A DNA stretch of 64,000 bases from Allodiplogaster sudhausi (taxonomy: Eukaryota; Nematoda; Chromadorea; Rhabditida; Diplogasteridae). A model generated the notes under the pieces. That model was given only the letters and a program-made list of their open reading frames with translations. It did no database searches and was not told where the DNA came from. The DNA is taken from contig CALZFC010000027.1 of NCBI GenBank assembly GCA_945643635.1, positions 4,771,001 through 4,835,000 on the forward strand, in the 5' to 3' direction. This document shows, in pieces, positions 22,444 to 34,300 of this stretch. The position numbers were made by a program, and so were the translations under genes. The number at the start of each line of letters is the position of its first letter. Positions within the stretch are counted from its first letter, which is position 1.

Positions 22444-23991
22444 ATGGTCCTTATCCTCAAAGTCCAACGCGCAATCTTCTACATCTATGGCTGCTTCGTT
22501 GGGTTCGGAATTGTCACCAATATGCTCATTGTCATTGCGACCATTCGTTCGAGGTTGGAAAAATAGACGCGATTGCTGCAATCTCTTACCATTAGCCTCT
22601 GAAAAGTAAAATTAGCCAACTCTAAACCATTAATTTGCGCCTATTTGAAAAAGGGATTACTGTGGAGTTTCGTGTACCTTTAAGGACACTTCGAGGAACA
22701 TGCAACATTCTCATCGCGATTTGCTCATTCCTGGACGCTCTGCATATGTGCGCCCACATCCCGATGGTGGTCGGCTTCTTCTCCGGCTACTTGTTCATCA
22801 ACTCCTCATTGTGTATTCATATAATGGTAATTTAAAGATATAATGGTAATTTAAAGCTGAAATTCTAGACTGGCAGAGAGTTCATTTCATATTATGTAGC
22901 GTGCACTTAAATATGCAAATTTCATATTCTTTTTATTTTAGACTGTTCCGCTTTTTGGCGTTGTTTGCGGCTCAATTGCAATGATCTCCATTGCATTCGA
23001 CCGTTTTCTCGCCTGCTTTGCACCTCACTAGTGAGTTTTTTTAACGATTGGTCTTGAAGCGAATGAGTTCCTCAGAATGTTTGTAGCTATCAAAACAAGG
23101 ACGCCCGACTTTATATGGGAATGCATTTCGTGTTCATCTGGGCCTATGGCTGTGTCCAACTAAAATTCGCCTATCAGAATCTTGGCAGCAGGTGAAACGG
23201 AATTGCTGAAATGTGATTATGCTGATAAAGTGAATCTTTAGATGAATCTATTTTATTTTAAGTGAGATCATTTGTGGCATACCTTCCGCTTTCCAAGGTC
23301 CGTCTGCGCTGTTCTTCCGCCATGGGACTCTGGCAATCAATGTCATAACGCTGCTAATCTATGGCGTCGTCGGAATTCGTCTTCGTTCTTTCGGTAAGCG
23401 GTAATGTGTAATGAGTTTCATATGTATTGGGTTCGGAACGCATTTATTGCTTAAAGGAGCAGTTCACTGAATAAGTAACAAATGGTACTATGAACCTTGA
23501 TCTATTCGCATCTTTGTAATACATACTTCTAGAAAGTTTGAACAATTTTCGTCCACTTGTTAAAAAGGTAAACGCACGCAAAATATGGCTCGTCCGACTT
23601 TTTTAAAGCTTAGTTGTTAACCGCCTTCCTATTTCACACGCTGTCTAACCAGCAGAAGGGCCAAATATTTGAGGGTACGCGGTTAAAATTCTCCAAACTT
23701 ATATTTGACAATCATATAAATCTAGCTTCATCGACTGCGATGGCTAAGATCTTCCGCTCCCTGATAATCGTAGCGATGACCGTGGCCGGTGGTTGGTTCG
23801 CGACCTTTGCGTGTGGCCTGCTCTTCTTCAGCTTCGTCAAAGATGGAAACACTGGCTTTGCAGTCAGCCTTGTCGCGGGCTTCTTCGTCAACATCGCCAT
23901 GTGTGCCAACTTTGCCATCTTCTGGATCACCAGGTTCACTGAGAAGTTTCGGTGTTTTATATTTAAAAGCGAAATACAGTATGTAGTTTAG
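22444..23991 (+). CDS. srsx-like seven-transmembrane chemoreceptor, copy 1 (6 exons)
   Basis: Exons 22444-22553, 22685-22826, 22942-23030, 23087-23191, 23263-23393 and 23726-23991 join with matching phases (lengths 110, 142, 89, 105, 131, 266) to give 280 residues. Exon 1 carries TM1 (VGFGIVTNMLIVIATIRS). Exon 2 has TM2 and the start of TM3 (CNILIAICSFLDALH). Exon 3 has TM3 and a DRY-like motif, IAFDRFLACF. Exon 4 has TM4. Exon 5 has the TM5 region (LAINVITLLIYGVVGIRLR). Exon 6 has TM6 (SLIIVAMTVAGGWF) and TM7 (NIAMCANFAIFWITRF). The pattern resembles nematode srsx-type receptors, thought to act in chemosensory cilia; ligand unknown. It has an intact paralogue at 26,258-27,628 with the same first five exon lengths. 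The start ATG follows CACACAG, so an upstream exon cannot be excluded. Confidence 0.85.
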
Positions 23992-24507
23992 CATCATTCA
24001 CATGTAAGAAAATAGATATATTTTCAATACATGACGCTTTTTTAAGAACACAATACATTGTGAGATAATGGAGAGTGTCAGGGGAAAGTTACATGGCAAG
24101 AATCAAACTCCTTTCAGTGCGGAATATCGTCGCGCTCTCTCAGCGTGTCTTCCTTCCTTCCTCCTCCCCAAAGTCATTACAACCACCTCGACAAATCTTG
24201 GTGATTATAGGACATCTGCTCCTAAAATTGTTATTAATACATAGCATCTCAACAGGCAATCTACAGATATTACAATATATTTATTATAGATTATCTTCAT
24301 GCTCTTTTCTAATCAACTAATTTGATTCCAAAAGCGACTTTCATGTAATAGCACCTATAATATGATTCCAAGGATTCAGTCCATCTTTGTGTATTGCTTT
24401 AAAGCATCTAGAGAGCCGTAAATAAAGAAGAACAAGGACCTCCTATATATGTATATGTAGTTCTACTACATTTATGTATGCAATTTACTTCACAATAATA
24501 AAGGTTA

Positions 24508-25060
24508 ATGGAAATTTACAAAGATGATTAAGTAGAGTTAGAAGATAACCAAACTGAAGAAGATGATGTTGACTGCCGTCCTGATTGTGTGATTCGCACA
24601 AACGGTGGCCATGCAAGTGTAGACGCCCAAGTCGGTCGCAGAGCCATTGCGGATGCTCAGCACAATGTTGAAGGCGTCCAGCTTGGTCACCTCCTCATGT
24701 CCGTTCATCTGTAATGGATGGCCAATATCGAAGTATGTTGATGAATGCATATTTTCATCTCCGTTGCCTCATTTTCAACAGCTGTCTGATGAGTGTTTTC
24801 GAACTCAGCGTGCTGTTCTTACGATTAGCAATAAATCAAATAAATGAGACGAGAATGGTGTGCAATGCAGTCATCTCGTGCCCTGGATCTGTTTTGGAAA
24901 CTGATTCTATGGGGCACTGGGAGGAAGAGAGCAAGTAGCCAGAGAACCATGGCTTCTTCTCTCTTTTTCTCTCTCTCACGCTCTCTCTCTCTCGCACTCT
25001 CTTGTCCAATCACCGTGCCGTTCAGATAGCAAAAGTGATCTTATTCCTCTCTTGCTCTCC
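24508..25060 (-). pseudogene. Truncated zig-like pseudogene (copy of exons 1-3 region)
   Basis: Minus-strand DNA here matches 19,060-20,190 of the intact zig-like gene. The exon 3 copy (about 24,712-24,561) still encodes VTKLDAFNIVLSIRNGSA and VYTCMATV. The start region near 24,880 still begins ATG ACT but runs into a stop after about 12 codons. About 0.55 kb is missing between them, removing most of exon 1, all of exon 2 and the intron DNA between. The acceptor of the exon 3 copy has two extra bases, which changes phase. Exons 4-6 (Ig domain 2 and the Cys tail) are absent. It cannot encode a zig-like protein. Confidence 0.8.
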
Positions 25061-26257
25061 CCCTAGCAATGCAACTCCGATAATGTGTTTCTACATAACA
25101 TGCTACAACTCTTATTGTCGGAAATATATAAATTGCTTTCCGTATTTCATCAACAAGTATCATCGAGCTATTTTTCAATCCCCTCTTATTGTTAGGAGTA
25201 CTATAAGAGGGACGAGTCATAAAGGAACGAGGGGCGCTATTTTTCAATGTATATTTTGGCAACTACATTTAATTAAAGAAAATGCAAAATTACAGCTAAA
25301 TTTCGTTGGAACCCTCACTGCCATAAGCGGCCTCTACTTGAGTGTGGGGGAGCCGATATAAGGGGAGTCGGAGGATTCTGCTGGACGGAGATTGCATGTT
25401 TTCGATACCTGCCCAAGGAGGAAGTGGCATTTGAAGGGTGTCCCAATAAAGTCAGAGAAGTACTTGGGGATCATGATGCGTTCTTCACAAATATTTCTTC
25501 TTGAAGTCCGTCTATTCTTAAACAATAGCCATTGCCATTTTTCTCTTCTTTGAAAACAAGATATGCTTCAATGACGAAGTTGAGTGCGTGGCAAGGGCAT
25601 TAACCTGCCTATTCACATGATATTTAATGAAGACCTCAGCATGCATACGAATAAAAAAAGCCACCTGTTATGTAATTAACGACTATTTCATCTTGAATGT
25701 CTGAAAGACTGACGACTGCTCTTACAAGCTTAACATATGTACATACATATAGATACATATGCATATCTACAATTTTGGTCCACGGGATAATGATTTTCAC
25801 TGCTCTACTGTTAATTTATGTCACTTACTGCTAGAGATTTAGTCTTCGTTTACGTCATTTTCAATATCTACATCTGAAGTTTTCTAGCAACAGAAAAAAA
25901 ATCAGGCAAAATAAGGAAGTGAACCCCGTTACATATATATAACTAACAAATGTGGAATCTAATTACACGATGATTAGCAAACTTCCTCATACAATGTTCA
26001 ATCATGTGCTAGGCTGAATTTTGTTTGCTGTTGATATGTATCCGCGCGTACCGTAGCCTTTGTTATTATAGCGAATCGCGAGATTTAATTATGAATACAG
26101 GCCGAACTTCTTAGTACGAGCGTTATCCGCCTTAATCAATTACATGAATGTATATGTATATGATGAAAGCAAGTCTAACATCCATCCTTCCAGCGATAGT
26201 ATTACGGTAGAATTGAATTCATACTTTGTAGATACCGCTGATCATCGCCATATACAG
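25061..26257. other. Intergenic, duplicated flank in its left part
   Basis: The stretch to about 25,285 is the second-unit copy of the zig-like upstream flank (matches 20,600-20,770). The stretch near 25,840-26,020 resembles the DNA upstream of receptor 1, including one decayed 84-bp unit. No separate gene was recognised between 25,290 and 25,840. Confidence 0.55.
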
Positions 26258-27628
26258 ATGGTCTTTATCCTCGAATTCCAACGCGTCCTCTTTTACATCT
26301 ATGGCTTATTCGTTGTGTTCGGGATTGTTTCCAACATGCTTATTGTCATTGCGACTATTCGCTCGAGGTTGGTAAAGCAAAAAAAGAAAGGAATTCGCTT
26401 AACCTCTGTAAAGTCAAAGGAACCAAAACGAAATCATTAATTCGCCCCATTTTGTCAAATGGATTACGATCGAGTTTCGTGGACCCTTAAGGACACTTCG
26501 AGGAACATGCAACATTCTCATCGCGATTTGCTCCTTCCTGGACGCTCTCCACATCAGCGCCCATACCCCGATGGTGGTCGGCTTCTTCTCCGGAAATATG
26601 CTGATAAATTCGTCGTTGTGCCTTCATATAATGGTTATTTACCGTTGAAAAAACATATTCTAAGAGTCGCATTGAGAACAAAAATTTATGTCATTATAAT
26701 TTTTAGACAGTTCCGCTGTTTGGACTAATTGGAGGCTCGATTGTTATGATGTCCATTGCATTCGACCGTTTTCTCTCCTGCTTCGCTCCTCGGTAGTGAG
26801 TTTTTTTAATTCACGGTTAGTCCTGAAGCGAATGGATCCCTAAAAAATATTTCTTAGCTATCAACGCAAGAACGCGCGACTTTACATCGCAATACATCTC
26901 TTGGTCATCATGGCCTATGGCATTCTCCATCTAAAATTCATATATCAAGAGCTTCGCAGCAGGTTGGAGCGGAATAGCTGAAGTGATTATGCTGATGAAA
27001 TGGGTATACCAATTAATCTATTCTATTTTAAGTGACATCATTTGCGGTATACCTTCTACGTTCCAAGGCCTCTCTTCGAGGTACTTCCTCTATGGCAGTC
27101 TGGCAATCAATGTCATAACGCTGCTACTATATGGCGTCGTCGGAATTCGTCTTCGCTTTATGAGTAATATATACAAATGCCGCAATCCTTCTAAAAGTAG
27201 TCTTGAAATAAAGCCTAACCACGTTCTATACTAAAATAAATATTTGGTGAGCAAACGTGACGAATGCTCCTAGAGCAAGCATCAACTTGAGGGAAAATAT
27301 GTGAGAAAAGTCAAAATATGCACTTTTATTACACGCTACTGTTCATACGTACATACATGCTCTCTTACAATTAATAATAAATATAAGTCTAGGTTCATCG
27401 ACTGCGATGGCGAAGATCTTCCGCTCGCTGATAATCGTAGCTATGACTGTGGCCGGTGGCTGGTTTATGACCTTTGCGTCTAGCCTGGTCATCAAAAGCC
27501 TGGTGAAAGATGGAAACACTCGCTTTGCACTCGGCCTTGTCGGGGGGCTCTTCGTCAACACGGCCATGTGTGCCAACTTTGCCATCTTCTGGATCACGAG
27601 GTTCGTTGAGATTTTCCGTATTTACTAA
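26258..27628 (+). CDS. srsx-like seven-transmembrane chemoreceptor, copy 2 (6 exons)
   Basis: Paralogue of receptor 1. Exons are 26258-26367, 26492-26633, 26707-26795, 26858-26962, 27033-27163 and 27393-27628; the first five lengths (110, 142, 89, 105, 131) equal those of copy 1. All phases agree, giving 270 residues. TM1 shows VSNMLIVIATIRS, exon 3 shows IAFDRFLSCF, and exon 6 shows SLIIVAMTVAGGWF and FVNTAMCANFAIFWITRF. Compared with copy 1 the C-terminal tail is shorter (ends VEIFRIY). Exon 5 uses a shifted but still phase-1 donor context (ATGA|GTAATA). Differences are mostly substitutions, so both copies look functional. A reading frame open from 26,144 in phase with this ATG could extend the N terminus; the copy 1 equivalent is not open, so the internal ATG is preferred. 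Confidence 0.85.
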
Positions 27629-28817
27629 CGTCGCTCTGAAATGATTTACGTGCAACCTTTGGCTGGGAAGAAAATAGTTATATTTATTTGAAGTTAAAAA
27701 CGCGCACGAGGTAATATACCACGCAACGTTTAAGAACACAATACATTGGGAGAAAATGAAAAGTATTAGGGGAAAGACAAGAATCATAATATGAAACTAC
27801 TTTCAGTGTGGAATATCACCGCGCTCTGTCGGCGTGTCTTCCTCCCTGCCTCCGCCCTAAAGCCATTACTAAGTTATCGACAACTTTGACTCACCAGGGT
27901 GATTCTAGGATGTCTGTTCCGAAAATAGTTAATAAAATGTAGCATCTCAACACGCAATCGACAGATATTACAATAAATATTTTACCGTTCATTTTGTGCC
28001 CTTTTCTCATCAACTAATTTGATTCCAAGAAAGACTTTTATGAAAACATTGATATATGTACGTATGTGTGTATGTACCAGTTTGTTTAACAATGTTAATA
28101 ACAAGCCATTACCTAATTGGATATTGCGAAAAGAATGAAATGAGGATAACAGCAGAGTTAAATGTAGTTTTAAATTAATATTTTGATTTCAATTGCACTT
28201 TGTGTTAACCAAAGAGCACTTTTCCTGTGCAGAATTAAAATGCATATCTAGAAATGTCTTCTTGATCACAAAATGTGGAACCATTTCTTCTTTTATAGCC
28301 TCTCTTAAATTTAGGCTTGTTAATGCGCACACATTAGCATATTTCTGTTGTTTGTCTTAACTTTACTTAATTCAGGTTTTGTTGCATTTATAATGAGACA
28401 AAGTCTATTATAGTTCAACGCTGCAGTCTTTAAAGGTTTTTTGGCAGTTCTTGCATTCATTTGGTTGGGAACACACGCTCATTCACCCCTAATAAAAGCG
28501 TTCATCATCCTGTATTGAATCATGGCTCTGGAGAAGTGGGCGGAGCATGCCTGTATGCAGCCAAAATTGCATGTTTTATGCGCGAAATTCAACTTCGGGA
28601 AATGCAAAACATGACTTGAAATGATTGATTATGGTTCGGGCCGTCCGTTGTCATAGGACCGCGTTTTGTTTATTTTTATCCCCTTAATAAAAATAAATAA
28701 ATAAAATTGCTGAAGAAATAAACTCATCATCAGAAATAGTATGTGGTATTAAATTCTTATTTCTGCAATATTCTTATATTGGATGCATATAATTTATATT
28801 TCTTGATAAAAATTCAG
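27629..28817. other. Intergenic, right end of unit 2, no gene recognised
   Basis: To about 28,045 this matches 24,060-24,335 downstream of receptor 1 (for example GGGGAAAG and CTCATCAACTAATTTGATTCCA-type sequence). From there to 28,817 it is unique AT-rich DNA. No upstream exons of the ABC transporter were found here, although such a gene should have many. Confidence 0.6.
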
Positions 28818-29832
28818 CTTGGCCTGGAGGTCTTCGAGAACGTGCGTACGATTCAGCTGCTCGCTGTCGAGGACTTCTTCACAAGTCGCTTCATGCACAT
28901 GCAGACGCTCATTGATCGATACCGATTCAGAGTATTTTCTGCTATCTTTCATTTTGACATTTTGAGTCTTGTATCTTGACCAATTCATATTTACTTCATG
29001 CTTGATGGTGAGATTTGTTCTTTAGAAAAACATCGCTCTTTCCGGAGTTCACGCCTTATCGAACGCCTTCCTTTGGGCTCTCAAGGTCTGGATTCTAGAT
29101 AGATTTTTTTTTACTTTTCCATTTTATATATTGGACAGTACTGTTCGATCGATCTCGATTGTTTTCATTTCATCGCTCCGAAGGAACTCGATATCTGACT
29201 CAATAAAAATGCCTTCTTTCAGTGCGCGGGAACAGCAGTTGGCGTGAGGCTCGTCTACTACGGTTTCTTAAAGGTGGACGCTGTCTTTCTCTCCGAGGTT
29301 CGCCTGCCAAGTGTCCTGGTCAAGATGCTTTGAATGCTCCTCTTGCTTGCAGTTCAGCATGGGCGCGGTCGGCTACGCGGTGCGAGGCGTCTCCGAGTCC
29401 CTCAGCGACATCATGGAATGCAGACGACCGGCGCAGAAGATGCTCGCTCTTATCAACCCCAGCGATCCCGACCTCCACCAAGGAGCGACGCCGGTATCTC
29501 TGCGATTTTTCTGCCAAGTTTTCAGATTTCAGCGGAAAACGATAGTTAGTGGTGGAGTCGTAAAAGCATTTTGTTAAAAAAAGAACAAAACTCAACCATT
29601 ATATATTTTCATTTTCCTCACCCATTCTCAATCGAATGCTATTTAACCTCCGTGCCAGGCAAAAAGGCGCAAATTCAAAATTGAGTATTTGGCTCCTTTA
29701 AGAGCATAAAAGGCGCCGTGTCGCTGAGCCGCGTCACGCTCCGTTATCCGACGCGCCCGACGCGTCCGGCCTTGCGTAAACTGACTCTCGACGTCCCAGC
29801 GCGCGAGACCGTTGCTCTCGTCGGGCCATCCG
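28818..29832 (+). CDS. P-glycoprotein-type (ABCB) transporter, internal exons of the second half
   Basis: Five exons, 28818-28931, 29026-29085, 29223-29297, 29353-29493 and 29703-29832, all phase 0 until the last, which ends in phase 1. They encode about 173 residues. Exon 1 (ENVRTIQLLAVEDFF) is the hallmark cytoplasmic stretch of the second membrane domain. Exons 2-3 cover the last membrane helices. Exon 4 is the linker before the nucleotide-binding domain. Exon 5 (VTLRYPTRPTRPALRKL, then ETVALVGPSG) is the A-loop strand and the first half of Walker A. The Walker A lysine, Q-loop, signature and Walker B should follow after the donor at 29,833 (GTAATG), but the DNA then becomes satellite to the window end. 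The first half and most of membrane domain 2 are not upstream either. Such proteins export lipophilic compounds from cells using ATP. Either this is a fragment of a broken gene or the rest lies beyond the satellite. Confidence 0.82.
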
Positions 29833-29918
29833 GTAATGCACTTCATTTACTATTTAGTATATTATATTACTATTTATATAAATATATGAAAGTCGACAGT
29901 TTAAAATGTCTCGTTGTT

Positions 29919-31300
29919 CAGATTACACAGATTACAGATTACACAGATTACAGATTACAGATTACAGATTACACAGATTACACAGATTACAGATTACAGA
30001 TTACACAGATTACACAGATTACACAGATTACACAGGTTACAGATTATAGATTACAGATTACACAGATTACAGATTACAGATTACACAGGTTGCAGATTAC
30101 ACAGATTACAGATTACACAGATTACACAGGTTACAGATTACAGATTACAGATTACACAGATTACATATTTCACAGATTACAGATTACAGATTAGATTACA
30201 CAGGTTACTGATAACAGATTACAGATTACACAGATTACACAGATTACAGATTACACAGATTACAGATTACACAGATTACACAGGTTACAGATTACAGATT
30301 ACAGATTACACAGATTACACAGTTTACAGATTACAGATTACAGATTACACAGATTACACAGATTACAGATTACAGATTACACAGATTACACAGGTTACAG
30401 ATTACAGATTTCACAGATTACAGATTACAGATTACACAGATTACAGATTACACAGATAACACAGGTTACAGATTACACAGATTACAGATTACAGGTAACA
30501 GATTACAGGTTACACAGATTAAACAGATTACACAGGTTACAGATTACAGATTACAGATTACACAGATTACAGATTACAGATTACATAGATTTTCAGATTA
30601 CAAATAACACAGATTACAGATTACAGATTACAGATTACAGATTACAGATTACAGATTGCAGATTAAACAGGTAACAGATTACAGGTTACAGATTACACAG
30701 ATCACAGATTACACAGATTACACAGGTTACAGATTACAGATTACATATTACACAGATTACAGATTACAGATTACATAGATTTCAGATTACAGATAACACA
30801 GATTACAGATTACAGATTACAGATTACAGATTACAGATTACAGATTACAGAAACTACAGATTACAGATTACACAGATTATAGATTACAGAAATTACAGAT
30901 TACAGATTACACAGATTACAGATTGCACATTACAGATTACACAGATTACAGATTACAGATTACACAGATTACAGATTACAGATTACACAGATTACAGATT
31001 ACAGGTTACAGATTACACAGATTGCAGATGACCCAGATTACAGATTACACAGTTGACACAGGTTACAGATTACACAGATTACAGATTACAGGTTACAGAT
31101 TACAGATTACACAGATTACACAGATTACAGATTACACAGATTACAGATTACAGATTACAGATTACAGATTACAGAAATTACAGATTACAGATTACACAGA
31201 TTACAGATTACAGATTACACAGATTACAGATTACAGGTTACAGATTACACAGATTACAGATGACCCAGATTACAGATTACACAGATTACTGATTACAGAT
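29919..31300 (+). repeat. Left, more degenerate edge of the satellite
   Basis: The same words as the rest of the array but with more single-base variants (for example AGATTAAACAGG, CAGGTAACAG, ATAGATTTTCAG) and without the clear GACTACCG blocks. Satellite edges usually accumulate mutations because they are homogenised less; that explanation is inference. Confidence 0.6.
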
Positions 31301-34300
31301 TACACAGATTGCAGATTACACAGTTTACAGATTACAGATTACAGATTACACAGATTACACAGATTACAGATTACAGATTACAGATTACACAGATTACACA
31401 GGTTACAGATTACAGAATTCACAGATTACAGATTACAGGTTACACAGATTACACAGATTACACAGGTTACAGATTACAGATTATAGATTACAGATTACAC
31501 AGATTACATAGATTACAGACTACCGATTACACAGATTACAGATTATACAGATTACAGTTTACACAGATTACAGATTACAGATTACACAGATTACAGATTA
31601 CAGATTAAAGATTACACAGATTACAGATTACAGATTACAGATTACACAGATTACACAGGTTACAGATTACAGATTACAGATTACACAGGTTACACAGGTT
31701 ACAGATTACAGATTACACAGATTACAGATTACACAGATTACACAGATTACACAGGTTACAGATTACAGATTACAGATTACACAGATCACAGATTACACAG
31801 ATTACAGATTACAGATTACAGATTACAGATTACACAGATTACACAGATTACAGATTACAGATTACACAGATTACACAGGTTACAGATTACATATTTTACA
31901 GATTACAGATTACAGATTACACAGATTACGCAGATTACACAGGTTACTGATAACAGATTACAGATTACACAGATTACACAGATTACAGATTACACAGATT
32001 ACAGATTACACAGATTACACAGGTTACAGATTACAGATTACAGATTACACAGATTACACAGATTACAGACTACCGATTACACAGATTACAGATTATACAG
32101 ATTACAGTTTACACAGATTACAGATTACAGATTACACAGGTTGCAGATTACACAGATTACAGATTACACAGATTACACAGGTTACAGATTACAGATTACA
32201 GATTACACAGATTACAGATTACAGATTACACAGATTACAGATTACACAGTTTACAGATTACAGATTACAGATTACACAGATTACACAGATTACAGATTAC
32301 AGATTACAGATTACACAGGTTACACAGGTTACAGATTACAGATTTCACAGATTACAGATTACAGATTACACAGATTACACAGATTACACAGGTTACTGAT
32401 TACAGATTACAGATTACACAGATTACAGATTACAGGTTACAGATTACACAGATTACAGATGACCCAGATTACAGATTACACAGATTACAAAGATTAGATT
32501 ACACAGATTACAGATAACACAGATTACACAGATTACAGATTACACAGATTACAGGTTACAGATTACAGATTACACAGATTACACAGATTACAGATTACAC
32601 AGATTACAGATTACAGGTTACAGATTACACAGATTACATATGACTAAGATTACAGATTACACAGATTACACAGATTACAGATTACACAGATTACATATTG
32701 CACAGATTACACAGGTTACAGATTACAGATTACAGATTACAGATTACAGATTACACAGATTACACAGATTACAGACTACCGATTACACAGATTACAGATT
32801 ATACAGATTACAGTTTACAAAGATTACAGATTACACAGATTACAGATTACACAGATTACAGATTACAGATTACAGATTACACAGATTACACAGATTACAG
32901 ATTACAGATTACAGATTACACAGATTACACAGGTTACAGATTACAGATTTCACAGATTATAGATTACAGATTACACAGATTACACAGATTACACAGGTTA
33001 CTGATTACAGATTACAGATTACACAGATTACGCAGATTACAGATTACACAGATTACAGATTACACAGATTACACAGATTACAGACTACCGATTACACAGA
33101 TTACAGATTATACAGATTACAGTTTACACAGATTACAGATTACAGATTACACAGATTACAGATTACAGATTACAGATTACACAGATTACAGATTACAGAT
33201 TACAGATTACACAGATTACACAGGTTACAGATTACAGATTACAGATTACACAGATTACACAGGTTACTGATTACAGATTACAGATTACACAGATTACACA
33301 GATTACAGATTACACAGATTACAGATTACACAGATTACACAGATTACAGACTACCGATTACACAGATTACAGATTATACAGATTACAGTTTACACAGATT
33401 ACAGATTACAGATTACACAGATTACAGATTACAGATTACAGATTACACAGATTACAGATTACAGATTACAGATTACACAGATTACACAGGTTACAGATTA
33501 CAGATTACAGATTACACAGATTACACAGGTTACAGATTACAGATTACACAGATTACAGATTACAGATTACATAGATTTCAGATTACAGATTACACAGATT
33601 ACAGATTACAGATTACAGATTACAGATTACAGAAATTACAGATTACAGATTACACAGGTTACAGATTACAGATTACAGATTACACAGATTACAGATTACA
33701 GATTACACAGGTTGCAGATTACACAGATTACAGATTACACAGATTACACAGGTTACAGATTACAGATTACAGATTACACAGATTACTGATTACAGATTAC
33801 ACAGATTGCAGATTACACAGTTTACAGATTACAGATTACAGATTACACAGATTACACAGATTACAGATTACAGATTACAGATTACACAGATTACACAGGT
33901 TACAGATTACAGAATTCACAGATTACAGATTACAGGTTACACAGATTACACAGATTACACAGGTTACTGATTACAGATTACAGATTACACAGATTACAGA
34001 TTACACAGATTACAGATTACACAGATTACACAGGTTACAGATTACAGATTATAGATTACAGATTACACAGATTACATAGATTACAGACTACCGATTACAC
34101 AGATTACAGATTATACAGATTACAGTTTACACAGATTACAGATTACAGATTACACAGATTACAGATTACAGATTAAAGATTACACAGATTACAGATTACA
34201 GATTACAGATTACACAGATTACACGGATTACACAGGTTACAGATTACAGATTACAGATTACACAGGTTACAGATTACAGATTACACAGATTACAGATTAC

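Noticed and set aside
1..29918. tRNA, rRNA or other structured RNA genes
   Set aside because: No cloverleaf box motifs or rRNA-like stretches were recognised by eye; a dedicated covariance-model scan was not possible.
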